NCBI RefSeq assembly: GCF_003385235.1
Contig: NZ_PQIA01000114.1
Span: forward strand, 1 to 32,171
Direction of reading: 5' to 3'
DNA length: 32,171 nucleotides
Origin: Amycolatopsis circi
GTDB taxonomy: Bacteria > Actinomycetota > Actinomycetes > Mycobacteriales > Pseudonocardiaceae
Below are positions 1 to 7,244 of this stretch, piece by piece. The position numbers and the translations under genes were made by a program. Under the pieces are notes generated by a model, which saw only the letters and a program-made list of their open reading frames with translations, did not search any database and was not told the origin of the DNA. Numbering within the stretch: the stretch's first letter is position 1; every line of letters starts with the position of its first letter.

Positions 1-462
1 GAGCCGTTGTGGCCGCAGGGCTTCCAGGCGGGGCGAGGAAACGGGTCGGCGAGCCGCCGCGGGGGAGCGGGCGGGCAGGGTCGCGGAGCTGTTGTGGCGG
101 CTGGATCCTGGGCGGACGAAGCGCACGGAGATCGAGAATCCGCTGCCTGGCAGGGGGTTGGCAGGGAGCTGAGCCGGATGCGGTCGTGGCAGTGTTTTCC
201 GAGGTCGGCGGCCTGCGGAGGCGGCAAAAAGAACCCGCCGGATTGCTGACAGAACAACAGATTCAGCGGCCGTGATCGCGCACTCGAGCGGGTCCGGGAA
301 GGGCTAATCCGACGGGCGGAGATAAATCCCCGCCGGGGGTAATTAAACCCCTCGAGACTGTCTCGGACGTCGCTTATGCCGGGACCGGGGATAAGTCCTG
401 AGCACTGCTGAGCAATACCGGTCTCTATAGAATCCGAGGCCGGTCGAATGGCGGTACGAGAA
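1..462. other. Left flank without a recognisable gene
   Basis: No reading frame here gives a protein I recognise; the short frames have the Arg/Gly-rich composition of chance ORFs in GC-rich DNA. The stretch around 320–355 is locally AT-rich for this genome (gataaatcc … gtaattaaac) around a CCCCGCCGGGG hairpin, and 375–430 contains promoter-like AT patches. This could be the upstream region of a gene lying left of the window. In mycobacteria hupB lies next to mutT1, but no HU-like residues are visible here. Confidence 0.5.
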
Positions 463-493
463 GGGCCCGGCGTGCCGAAGCAACGCCGGGCCC
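463..493 (-). terminator. Hairpin terminator after mutT1
   Basis: GGGCCCGGCGT (463–473) and ACGCCGGGCCC (483–493) form a perfect 11-bp stem with a 9-nt loop. It begins 11 nt beyond the mutT1 stop on the minus strand. There is no long T-run after it, as is usual for actinobacterial hairpin terminators. Confidence 0.7.
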
Positions 494-504
494 CGCGAAA
501 AAGA

Positions 505-1452
505 TCAGCTCACCGAAGGCGCCGGAGCGGGCAGCGGGCTCGGGTAATAGTCCGCGCCCACCAGAATCGGCCCCTCGTCGCCGGGATGAAACGACAGGAC
601 CCACAGCGAGCCCTTCTTGCTCGGCACCACTCCGTCGCGGGCGGCGGGCAGTTCCAGGCCGTCCCGGTCCGCCAGTGCGCTCACCAGGTCCGGGATCACC
701 CCGCCCTGGCTGCTGATGAGGGGAGTGCCTCCGCCGGCCGCGATCGCCAGCAGGCGGCGGATTCCGAGCAGCGGGTCGGGCCAGTAGCCCTCCTCCGACA
801 GCAACGGCTCGTGCCGCACCTCGACGCCGAGTGCGTCCGCGACTCCGCCGACGGTCTGCACGCACCGCAGCCGCGGCGCGGAGAACACTCGGTCGGGGCC
901 GAAGAGCGGCAGCAGGTCCCGCAGCGCGGCTGCTTGGCGCTGACCGGCTTCCGACAGCGGACGGAGGTCGTCGTCGCCGGTCCAGTCTTCGCGTTTGCCT
1001 GCTTTGGCGTGGCGCACCAGCAACACCGTCGTCGGCGCGGGCGGGAGGGCGCAGAACTCGCGCAGCACCCGGACATCCGCCGGTCGCGTGAGCAGCTGTT
1101 CGGCAGTGACCGGGTCCAGCCAGCGCAGTTCGTCGACCTCTTCGTTGGGCTCGAAGGCACCGGAAACGGCTTCGCCGCTGAAGTAGTCGACGCTCTTGCG
1201 CAGCAGCTGCCCGTTGTTCTTCGCGGGGACCTCGTACCTCGTCTGCGCGACATAGCGGCCCAGCACCGCGCGGAAACCGGTCTCCTCGGCGATCTCGCGC
1301 ACCGCGGTGGCCGCGATCGTCTCGCCGGGGTCGACCTTTCCCTTCGGCAGCGACCAATCGTCGTAGCGGGGCCGGTGCACGAGGGCGACCTCGAACCCGG
1401 CCCCGGCGCGGCGCCAGAGCACCGCGCCGGCGGCCCGGACGTCCACGCTCAT
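505..1452 (-). CDS. mutT1: MutT1-type Nudix hydrolase fused to a histidine phosphatase domain
   Basis: This 315-residue protein joins two domains. The N-terminal Nudix domain (about residues 1–140) has a complete Nudix box, G-x5-E-x7-R-E-I-A-E-E-T-G-F, beginning at KGKVDPGE. The C-terminal half is a histidine phosphatase domain beginning LLVRHAKAGKRED, where the usual RHG triad reads RHA. Mycobacterial MutT1 has the same architecture and hydrolyses 8-oxo-(d)GTP and dinucleoside polyphosphates. The ATG at 1452 overlaps the ppk stop as ATGA, so translation is probably coupled to ppk. The frame stays open upstream to 1893, but that part lies antisense-frame within ppk and starts ahead of the conserved MSVDVRAAGAVLW N-terminus, so I excluded it. 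A hairpin terminator follows the stop. Confidence 0.93.
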   Translation of the reverse strand: MSVDVRAAGAVLWRRAGAGFEVALVHRPRYDDWSLPKGKVDPGETIAATAVREIAEETGFRAVLGRYVAQTRYEVPAKNNGQLLRKSVDYFSGEAVSGAFEPNEEVDELRWLDPVTAEQLLTRPADVRVLREFCALPPAPTTVLLVRHAKAGKREDWTGDDDLRPLSEAGQRQAAALRDLLPLFGPDRVFSAPRLRCVQTVGGVADALGVEVRHEPLLSEEGYWPDPLLGIRRLLAIAAGGGTPLISSQGGVIPDLVSALADRDGLELPAARDGVVPSKKGSLWVLSFHPGDEGPILVGADYYPSPLPAPAPSVS

Positions 1453-3863
1453 CCGACGGCCCCGTGCCGCTTCGCGAGTTCGAGCTGGTGGTCGCGCACC
1501 TGCGAACCGGCGGCGGGGAACGGCTGCCATTCGCCCGACGAACTGAGCACCCAGCAGCGCGTGTGCGGGTCGAGCGCCGAATCGAACACGTCGTCCAGCT
1601 GCCGGGTCAGCCTCGGGTCCTTGACCCGCACCAGCGCCTCGATCCGGCGGTCGAGGTTGCGGTGCATCATGTCCGCGCTGCCGATCCAGTGCGTGTCGCC
1701 TGCCCGGAAGTTGAACACCCGCGAGTGCTCGAGGAACCGGCCGAGGATCGAGCGGACGCGGATGTTCTCGCTCAGGCCTTCGACGCCCGGCTTCAGCGAG
1801 CAGATCCCGCGCACCACCACGTCGACCGGAACCCCGGCCTGCGACGCGTGGTACAGCGCGTCGATTATCTGCTCGTCGACGAGCGAGTTGCACTTGATCC
1901 GGATGCCCGCTTCGAGCCCGGCGCGCGCGAGTTCGATCTCCTCGCCGATCGCGCGCACGATGCCGCGGCGGATGCCGAGCGGCGACGTGAGGATCGTGCG
2001 GTAGGTGTCCTGGCGCGAGTAGCCGGTGAGGACGTTGAACAGATCCGTGATGTCCGCGCCGATGCTCGGGTCCGCGGTGAGCAGGCCGAGGTCTTCGTAC
2101 AGCCGCGCGGTCTTCGGGTTGTAGTTGCCGGTGCCGATGTGGCAGTAGCGGCGGATCGTCGAACCCTCCTGCCGCACCACCATCGACACCTTGCAGTGCG
2201 TTTTGAGGCCCACCAAGCCGTACACGACGTGCACGCCCGCGCGTTCCAGCGTGCGCGCCCAGGTGATGTTGGCCTGCTCGTCGAAGCGCGCCTTGATCTC
2301 CACCAGCGCCACGACCTGCTTGCCCGCCTCGGCGGCGTCGATCAGCGCGTCCACGATCGGCGAATCGCCGGAGGTCCGGTACAGCGTCTGCTTGATCGCC
2401 AGCACCTTCGAATCGGCCGCGGCCTGTTCGATGAACCGCTGCACGCTCGTGGAGAACGAGTCATACGGGTGATGCACCAGGACGTCGCCCTCGCGCAGCG
2501 TCGCGAACACGCTCTTGGGCGTCTCGCGTTCGCCGAACGCCGGATGCGTCGCGGGCACGAACGGCCGGTCCTTCAATTCCTTGCGGTCGACCGCGGACAG
2601 CTGGAACAGGCAGGTGAGGTCGAGCAGCCCGGGCACCTCGACGACGTCCTCGGGATCGACTTCCAGCTCGCGCAGCAGCAGTTCGAGCATGTGCTCGCTC
2701 ATGTCCTGCGCCACTTCGAGCCGCACCGGCGGGCCGAACCGGCGTTGCGCCAGCTCGCGTTCCAGTGCCTGCAACAGGTCCTCGTCGCGGTCTTCCTCGA
2801 CCTCGAAGTCGGCGTTGCGGGTGACGCGGAAGACGTGGTGCTCGGTCACCTCCATGCCGGTGAACAGATCGCTCAGGTGCGCGGAGATCAGTTCTTCGAG
2901 CGGAAGGAAGGTGGCGGTCCGGCTGCCGCGTTCGGTTTCCACGCGCATCAGCCGCGGCACGTTGCTCGGCACCTTCACGCGCGCGAACCGTTCGAGCCCG
3001 CCTTGCGGGTCCCGCACGGTGACCGCGAGGTTCAGCGACAGCCCCGAGATGTACGGGAACGGGTGTGCCGGGTCGACCGCGAGCGGCGTCAGCACCGGGA
3101 AGATCTGCTCGGAGAAGTAGCTCGACAGCCGGAGCTGGTCGGCTCCGGACAGGTCGGCCCAGCCGACGAGCCGGATGTCCTGCTCGGCCAGCTGCGGGCG
3201 CAGGTGGTCCTCGAACGCGGCGGTGTGCCGTTCGACCAGGTCCTGGTTGCGCTTGGCGATGTAGTCCAGCTGTTCGCGCGGCGTGAGCCCGTCCGCGCTG
3301 CGCACCGACAGGCCGGTGCCGTCGCGCCGTTTCAGCCCGGCGACCCGGACCATGTAGAACTCGTCCAAATTGGACGCGAAAATGGCGAGGAACTTCGCGC
3401 GCTCGAGCAGCGGCTGCGATTCGTCCTCGGCCAGCGCGAGCACGCGGGCGTTGAAGTCGAGCCAGGACAGCTCGCGGTTGAAATAACGGTCGTCGGGAAG
3501 CGACTCGACGGCGGTGGGCGCGGACGTGACGGCGGGCGGGGCCGACGGAACGGAGCGGAATTCCTCGCCGCTCTCGGTCGTCGTCCGGCGCGGGCGCACG
3601 GCGGCGGGCGGGGCGGCGGGTTTCTTCGCCGTGGTGCGCAGCGCGCTCGACGCGGCGGTTTTGCGCTTGGCCGGTTTGGCGTTGTCTTCCGCCGTAGCCG
3701 CCTTGGGTTTTGCCCGACGGGCCGCCGCGGCGTCGGCGTTCCCGCGCGAGGTCGCCTTCCCGCCCGCGGTGCGCGGGGCCGGGGACGAGGGGGATGCGCT
3801 GCTGCCGCTCTTCACACGCCGCCGGGCCGGAGTGCTGCCGTCTTCTGTGCTCACGCTGCCCAT
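1449..3863 (-). CDS. ppk: Polyphosphate kinase 1 (PPK1)
   Basis: This 804-residue protein polymerises the gamma-phosphate of ATP into polyphosphate. The PPK1 core runs from about residue 126 (YFNRELSWLDFNARVL) to the end. Two PLD-like halves carry the catalytic histidines: H556 in KTHCK and H713 in GRFLEHSR. Their spacing of 157 residues equals that of E. coli H435 and H592. HIGTGNYNPKTARLYEDLGL is also present. Residues 1–125 are an extra low-complexity segment rich in Ala, Lys, Arg, Ser and Pro, absent from E. coli PPK. The ATG at 3863 has no clear Shine-Dalgarno sequence, and GTG 3854 is an alternative start. The gene lies between cofC (55-bp gap) and mutT1 (4-bp overlap), an order shared with mycobacteria. 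Confidence 0.96.
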   Translation of the reverse strand: MGSVSTEDGSTPARRRVKSGSSASPSSPAPRTAGGKATSRGNADAAAARRAKPKAATAEDNAKPAKRKTAASSALRTTAKKPAAPPAAVRPRRTTTESGEEFRSVPSAPPAVTSAPTAVESLPDDRYFNRELSWLDFNARVLALAEDESQPLLERAKFLAIFASNLDEFYMVRVAGLKRRDGTGLSVRSADGLTPREQLDYIAKRNQDLVERHTAAFEDHLRPQLAEQDIRLVGWADLSGADQLRLSSYFSEQIFPVLTPLAVDPAHPFPYISGLSLNLAVTVRDPQGGLERFARVKVPSNVPRLMRVETERGSRTATFLPLEELISAHLSDLFTGMEVTEHHVFRVTRNADFEVEEDRDEDLLQALERELAQRRFGPPVRLEVAQDMSEHMLELLLRELEVDPEDVVEVPGLLDLTCLFQLSAVDRKELKDRPFVPATHPAFGERETPKSVFATLREGDVLVHHPYDSFSTSVQRFIEQAAADSKVLAIKQTLYRTSGDSPIVDALIDAAEAGKQVVALVEIKARFDEQANITWARTLERAGVHVVYGLVGLKTHCKVSMVVRQEGSTIRRYCHIGTGNYNPKTARLYEDLGLLTADPSIGADITDLFNVLTGYSRQDTYRTILTSPLGIRRGIVRAIGEEIELARAGLEAGIRIKCNSLVDEQIIDALYHASQAGVPVDVVVRGICSLKPGVEGLSENIRVRSILGRFLEHSRVFNFRAGDTHWIGSADMMHRNLDRRIEALVRVKDPRLTRQLDDVFDSALDPHTRCWVLSSSGEWQPFPAAGSQVRDHQLELAKRHGAVG

Positions 3864-3918
3864 TGTTCACTACGAAGCCGCGGTTTGCGCAGGCCGCGAT
3901 GAAGGTCGAGTGAACAGG

Positions 3919-4551
3919 TCAGCGCAATTGCGGCCGTTCGGCCGGGAGCAATGCCGCGGTGCGCTTCCCGAGACCGAGCTTCGCGGCGTGGCGGAGATCA
4001 TCCTCGGTGTCGACGTCGCTGCGCAGCGACGGCAATGCTCGGGTGAGCGGAATCGCACCGGAGGCGCGATGCAGTTCCGCGGAGCCGGCGCCGAACCGCG
4101 GGTCGAGAGGTTTTCCCGGCGCGGACAGCAACAGCGTGGTCCCGGTGCCCTGCCGGTCGAACACCACCGCGCGGCGGCCCGCGGCTTCGGTCAGCGCCTG
4201 CTCCAGATCCACCGCGCGCAACGCGGGGAGATCCGCTTGGAGCGCGCCGACCACTCCGTCCGGTGCGTCCGCGCGCAGCAGCTCCGCGCCGTGCCGCAAC
4301 GCTTCGTTGAGCCCGCCGCCCGCCGGTTCGGCGACCAGCTCGACGCCGAGACCGGCCAATTCGGACAGCGCGGCGGGATCGGAGGTGACGACGAGCACCC
4401 GCCGGACCCGGGCGACCGACGTGACCGCGGTCAGCGTGTCGCAGGCCAGTGCGAGCACCAGCTCCGCGTGCCGGTGCTCGGCGACTGCCCCGCGCAGCCG
4501 GGACTTGCCCGTGCCCGGCGGTTTCAGCGGCATGACCAGGTCTGCGTCCAC
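3919..4551 (-). CDS. cofC: CofC/FbiD-type guanylyltransferase (coenzyme F420 biosynthesis)
   Basis: A 210-residue nucleotidyltransferase of the CofC family. It activates 2-phospho-L-lactate, or phosphoenolpyruvate in the mycobacterial homologue FbiD (Rv2983), with GTP for F420 assembly. Features seen are the N-terminal nucleotide-binding strand LVMPLKPPGTGKSRL, GALQADLPALR with the metal-binding Asp near residue 107, DRQGTGTTLLL, and a C-terminal S-D-V-D-T-E-D-D-L. I chose GTG 4551 because it places the conserved strand about five residues in. The open frame continues to 4635, but the added residues are Arg/Pro-rich and unlike the family. The gene is divergent from plsC and upstream of ppk. 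The exact start is uncertain because no strong ribosome binding site is visible. Confidence 0.88.
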   Translation of the reverse strand: MDADLVMPLKPPGTGKSRLRGAVAEHRHAELVLALACDTLTAVTSVARVRRVLVVTSDPAALSELAGLGVELVAEPAGGGLNEALRHGAELLRADAPDGVVGALQADLPALRAVDLEQALTEAAGRRAVVFDRQGTGTTLLLSAPGKPLDPRFGAGSAELHRASGAIPLTRALPSLRSDVDTEDDLRHAAKLGLGKRTAALLPAERPQLR

Positions 4552-4666
4552 CTGTCCATCTTTACCCGAAACCCGCCTCGCGCGCGGTGAGCGCACCCTC
4601 CCTGGACTGCGCGAACCGGCGCGCGGCAGGATCACCCGGAGCAGAGGCGATCCGAGGAGGAGAACT

Positions 4667-5440
4667 GTGGCACGGCGTGAGAAGGGCGGATTCTGGGTGG
4701 GGCTGGCCGCCGCCGCGTTCTACCCGCTGACCGCGATCGGCAAGCGGGTGTACCTCGGTGCGGAGAAAATCCCCCGGCAAGGGCCCGCGGTGCTGGTGAT
4801 GAACCACATCTCGCACCTGGACCCGGCGGTCGACGCGGTGTTCGTGCACCGGCAGAAGCGGGTGCCGCGGTTCTTCCTCAAGGCGAGCCTGAAGGACGTG
4901 CCGGTCTTCGGCCGGATCGTGACCGGGTCCGGGCAGATTCCGGTGGCGCGCGGGTCGAGCGCGGCCGGCGACAGCCTCAAGGCCGCGCACCAGGCGCTCG
5001 AGGAGGGCAAGGTCATCGTGATCTACCCCGAGGGCACCATCACGAAGGACCCGCTGGGCTGGCCGAAGGAGGCCTACAGCGGCGCGGCGCGGCTGGCGCT
5101 GCAGAACGACGTGCCGGTGATCCCGATCGCGCGCTGGGGCACGAACAAGATCTACAACGGCTACACCAAGAAATTCACGCCGTTCCCGCGCAAGACGGTG
5201 ACCCACCTGGTCGGCGATCCGATCGATCTGTCGGCGTACCGGGGCGGGAACCCGCGCAGCGCTTCGATGCTCCGCGAAGTCACCGGCGTGCTGATGGACG
5301 AGGTGACCCGCTTGCTGGCGGAGATCCGGCAGGAGGAACCGCCGGTGAAGAAGCCGGAACCGGACGCCGCGGCGGAGACCAAGGCGGAGATCACCGCAGA
5401 GCCCAAGGCGGAGACCGAGAAGCCGGAGGACGGTGCCTGA
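4667..5440 (+). CDS. PlsC-type 1-acyl-sn-glycerol-3-phosphate acyltransferase
   Basis: This 257-residue protein carries the acyltransferase motifs NHISHLD (H47 and D52, the HX4D catalytic pair) and Y-PEGT (residues 120–124), so it should acylate lysophosphatidate or a related lysolipid at the membrane. The region around residues 11–25 is hydrophobic. After about residue 222 the protein ends in an Ala/Glu/Lys/Pro-rich tail. I chose GTG 4667 because GAGGAG ends 5 nt before it. The frame is open further upstream but crosses into antisense cofC sequence. The stop TGA shares one base with the gpsA ATG, so the two genes are probably an operon. Confidence 0.92.
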   Translation: MARREKGGFWVGLAAAAFYPLTAIGKRVYLGAEKIPRQGPAVLVMNHISHLDPAVDAVFVHRQKRVPRFFLKASLKDVPVFGRIVTGSGQIPVARGSSAAGDSLKAAHQALEEGKVIVIYPEGTITKDPLGWPKEAYSGAARLALQNDVPVIPIARWGTNKIYNGYTKKFTPFPRKTVTHLVGDPIDLSAYRGGNPRSASMLREVTGVLMDEVTRLLAEIRQEEPPVKKPEPDAAAETKAEITAEPKAETEKPEDGA

Positions 5441-6465
5441 TGGCGGGTTTCGCCGCTGACGTGCAACGGGTCACCGTGCTCGGCGCGGGTTCGTGGGGCA
5501 CCGCGTTCGCGAAGGTGCTCGGCGACGCGGGTCGCGACGTGACGATGTGGGCGCGCCGGGAAAGCGTCGCGGAGGAGATCCGGGAGCGGCACACCAACGA
5601 GTCGTACCTGCCGGGAACGTCGTTGCCGGAGCGGATCACCGCGACTTCCGACGCGGCCGCGGCGCTGGACGGCGCGCAGGCAGTCGTGCTCGGGGTGCCG
5701 AGCCAAAGCCTGCGCGCGAACCTCTCCGGCTGGCAGCCGCTGCTGCCGCCTGAGGCGATCCTGGTCAGCCTGGCCAAGGGCGTGGAACTGGGCACGCTCA
5801 AGCGGATGAGCGAGGTGATCGCCGAACTCGCTCGCGTCGCGCCGGGCGAGATCGTGGTGGTGTCCGGGCCGAACCTGGCCCGCGAGATCGCCGACGGGCA
5901 GCCTGCCGCCGCGGTGGTCGCGTGTGCCGATCACGAGCGGGCGAAAGCGGTGCAGCAAGCGACGTCGAACCAGTATTTCCGGCCCTACACCAACACCGAC
6001 GTGGTGGGCTGCGAGCTGGGCGGCGCGTGCAAGAACGTGATCGCGCTCAGCTGCGGCATGGCCGCCGGAATGGGCTTGGGCGCGAACACGACGGCGACGC
6101 TCATCACGCGCGGTCTCGCCGAAATGGCGCGGCTCGGCGCGAAACTCGGCGCGGACCCGCTGACCTTCGCCGGTCTCGCCGGCCTCGGCGACCTGGTGGC
6201 GACGTGCTCGTCGCCGTTGTCGCGCAACCGCACCTTCGGCGAACGGCTCGGCCGTGGCGAAACGCTGGCCGAGGCGCAGGCGGCGACCGGCGGCCAGGTC
6301 GCGGAGGGCGTCGCGTCGTGCTCGTCGATCCGCGAACTGGCGCAGCGGGCCGGGGTCGACATGCCGATCACGGACGCGATGTTCCGGGTGTGCCACGAGG
6401 GCGTCGACCCACGGCAGGCGGGTGCGGAGCTGCTCGGGCGGTCGCGGAAGCCGGAGTGGAGCTGA
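5440..6465 (+). CDS. gpsA: NAD(P)-dependent glycerol-3-phosphate dehydrogenase
   Basis: A 341-residue GpsA reducing dihydroxyacetone phosphate to sn-glycerol-3-phosphate, the backbone for phospholipids. The Rossmann motif VTVLGAGSWGTAFAKVL is at residues 11–27. SGPNLAREI follows at 142–150, the catalytic Lys in GGACKNVIAL is at 198, and GLGDLVATCSSPLSRNR follows at 248–264. The length is normal for the family. The ATG overlaps the plsC stop by one base, which suggests coupled expression with the acyltransferase that uses its product. A palindromic intergenic element begins 2 bp after the stop and may act as terminator. Confidence 0.96.
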   Translation: MAGFAADVQRVTVLGAGSWGTAFAKVLGDAGRDVTMWARRESVAEEIRERHTNESYLPGTSLPERITATSDAAAALDGAQAVVLGVPSQSLRANLSGWQPLLPPEAILVSLAKGVELGTLKRMSEVIAELARVAPGEIVVVSGPNLAREIADGQPAAAVVACADHERAKAVQQATSNQYFRPYTNTDVVGCELGGACKNVIALSCGMAAGMGLGANTTATLITRGLAEMARLGAKLGADPLTFAGLAGLGDLVATCSSPLSRNRTFGERLGRGETLAEAQAATGGQVAEGVASCSSIRELAQRAGVDMPITDAMFRVCHEGVDPRQAGAELLGRSRKPEWS

Positions 6466-6466
6466 G

Positions 6467-6514
6467 CCTCGTGAGTGTTCACGCCGGTTAGAACCGGCAT
6501 TGCCACTCACGAGG
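6467..6514. repeat. Nested palindrome, CTCGTGAGTG family, copy 1
   Basis: The outer arms CCTCGTGAGTG (6467–6477) and CACTCACGAGG (6504–6514) are perfect 11-bp complements. Inside them GCCGGTT (6483–6489) and AACCGGC (6492–6498) form a second stem with a 2-nt loop. A second copy lies at 7199–7244. Its position 2 bp after gpsA fits a terminator role, but the conserved inner stem suggests a mobile or dispersed intergenic repeat family. Confidence 0.85.
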
Positions 6515-6548
6515 GTGTGAAGCTGGGCGGTCCAGGGGGTGGGACGGG

Positions 6549-6577
6549 TTGACCGGGCGCTTCGGGGCTGGTTCTCT
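6549..6577 (+). promoter_or_regulatory. Candidate promoter for the cysteine-rich leader ORF
   Basis: TTGACC at 6549–6554 matches a -35 box closely. A 17-nt spacer leads to TTCTCT at 6572–6577, a weak -10. Transcription would start about 7 nt later, at or next to ATG 6585, giving a leaderless leader ORF. The -10 is poor, so this is tentative. Confidence 0.4.
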
Positions 6578-6584
6578 GTGCGGC

Positions 6585-6668
6585 ATGCTGACGTGCGCGA
6601 TGACGATGCGGCCGGGGTCTGCCGACCTCCGCCCCGTCATGGGCATGTCGTGTCGCTGTTGTCGGTGA
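6585..6668 (+). CDS. Cysteine-rich leader peptide, putative cysteine-responsive attenuator
   Basis: A small ORF of 27 codons from ATG 6585, or 20 codons from ATG 6606 in the same frame, ends M-S-C-R-C-C-R-stop (TGT CGC TGT TGT CGG TGA at 6651–6668). The longer form has a fourth Cys near its start. It ends 54 nt before the start of a cysteine dioxygenase gene. Short leaderless ORFs with clustered Cys codons are known upstream of sulfur-metabolism genes in mycobacteria, where ribosome progress over the Cys codons controls downstream expression. The same logic is inferred here. The Cys cluster and position are seen; translation and regulation are not shown by sequence alone. Confidence 0.65.
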   Translation: MLTCAMTMRPGSADLRPVMGMSCRCCR

Positions 6669-6722
6669 ACCTAGCCCCGGCCCAGTTCGACACCCATCTT
6701 CTTCCCGTGAGGACTTCTTTTC

Positions 6723-7205
6723 ATGTTCGCCGTTCCGGACAACACCCTGCTGGGTCCCGAGAACCCCGCCCTGCGCCACCCGGTCCGCGTCGCCGTCGAC
6801 GTGGCCGCCGACCGGGAACGCTGGGGCAGCCTGCTGCGCTACGACCCCGACGAGCGGTTCTCGGCGCTGGTCGAACGCACTGAGGACCAGGAGATCTGGC
6901 TGCTCAGCTGGCTTCCCGGCCAGTACACCGACCTGCACGACCACGCCTTCGCGACCGGCGCGTTCACCGTCGTCTCCGGGCGGCTGACCGAAACCGTCGC
7001 GCGGCGCGCCCCGGGCGGACGCACGGTGACCGAGGTGCACGGGCTGTCCGCCGGGCAGTCGCGGGTGTTCGGGCCGGGCTACGTGCACGAGGTGCGCAAC
7101 GACGGCCCGGACCCGGCGATCAGCGTGCACGTCTACCGCGAGGGCGGCCGGCAGATGCGGTCGTACCAGGCGAATCCGGTGGACGGCCCGGCCCTGCGCT
7201 CGTGA
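6723..7205 (+). CDS. Cysteine dioxygenase family protein (cupin)
   Basis: This 160-residue cupin resembles type I cysteine dioxygenase, which oxidises L-cysteine to cysteine sulfinate using O2 and a non-haem iron. The likely iron ligands are H72 and H74 in LHDHAFATGAF and H122 in GPGYVHEVRND. The cupin signature TGAFTVVSGRLTE follows the first two. ATG 6723 lies 9 nt after GAGGA (6709–6713). The cysteine-rich leader ORF just upstream supports a sulfur-related substrate, though related thiol dioxygenases cannot be excluded. The stop codon falls inside the left arm of a palindrome shared with the convergent asparaginase gene. Confidence 0.85.
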   Translation: MFAVPDNTLLGPENPALRHPVRVAVDVAADRERWGSLLRYDPDERFSALVERTEDQEIWLLSWLPGQYTDLHDHAFATGAFTVVSGRLTETVARRAPGGRTVTEVHGLSAGQSRVFGPGYVHEVRNDGPDPAISVHVYREGGRQMRSYQANPVDGPALRS

Positions 7206-7244
7206 GTGCTGAGCACGGTTAGAACCGGCGTAAACACTCACGAG
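7199..7244. repeat. Nested palindrome, CTCGTGAGTG family, copy 2
   Basis: CTCGTGAGTG (7199–7208) pairs with CACTCACGAG (7235–7244). The inner CGGTT/AACCG around AG corresponds to the inner stem of copy 1. The left arm contains the TGA of the cysteine dioxygenase (7203–7205), and the right arm contains the TGA of the minus-strand asparaginase (7238–7240). It probably serves as a bidirectional terminator. Confidence 0.85.

Noticed and set aside
7..275. Short plus-strand frames at the left edge
   Set aside because: Arg/Gly-rich, with no ribosome binding site and no recognisable similarity.
1453..1893. N-terminal extension of mutT1
   Set aside because: It overlaps ppk in another frame; ATG 1452 starts right at the Nudix domain and overlaps the ppk stop as ATGA.
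1464..3902. Plus-strand 812-codon frame antisense to ppk
   Set aside because: No family resemblance (His/Arg/Asp-rich shadow), whereas the minus strand has complete PPK1 motifs.
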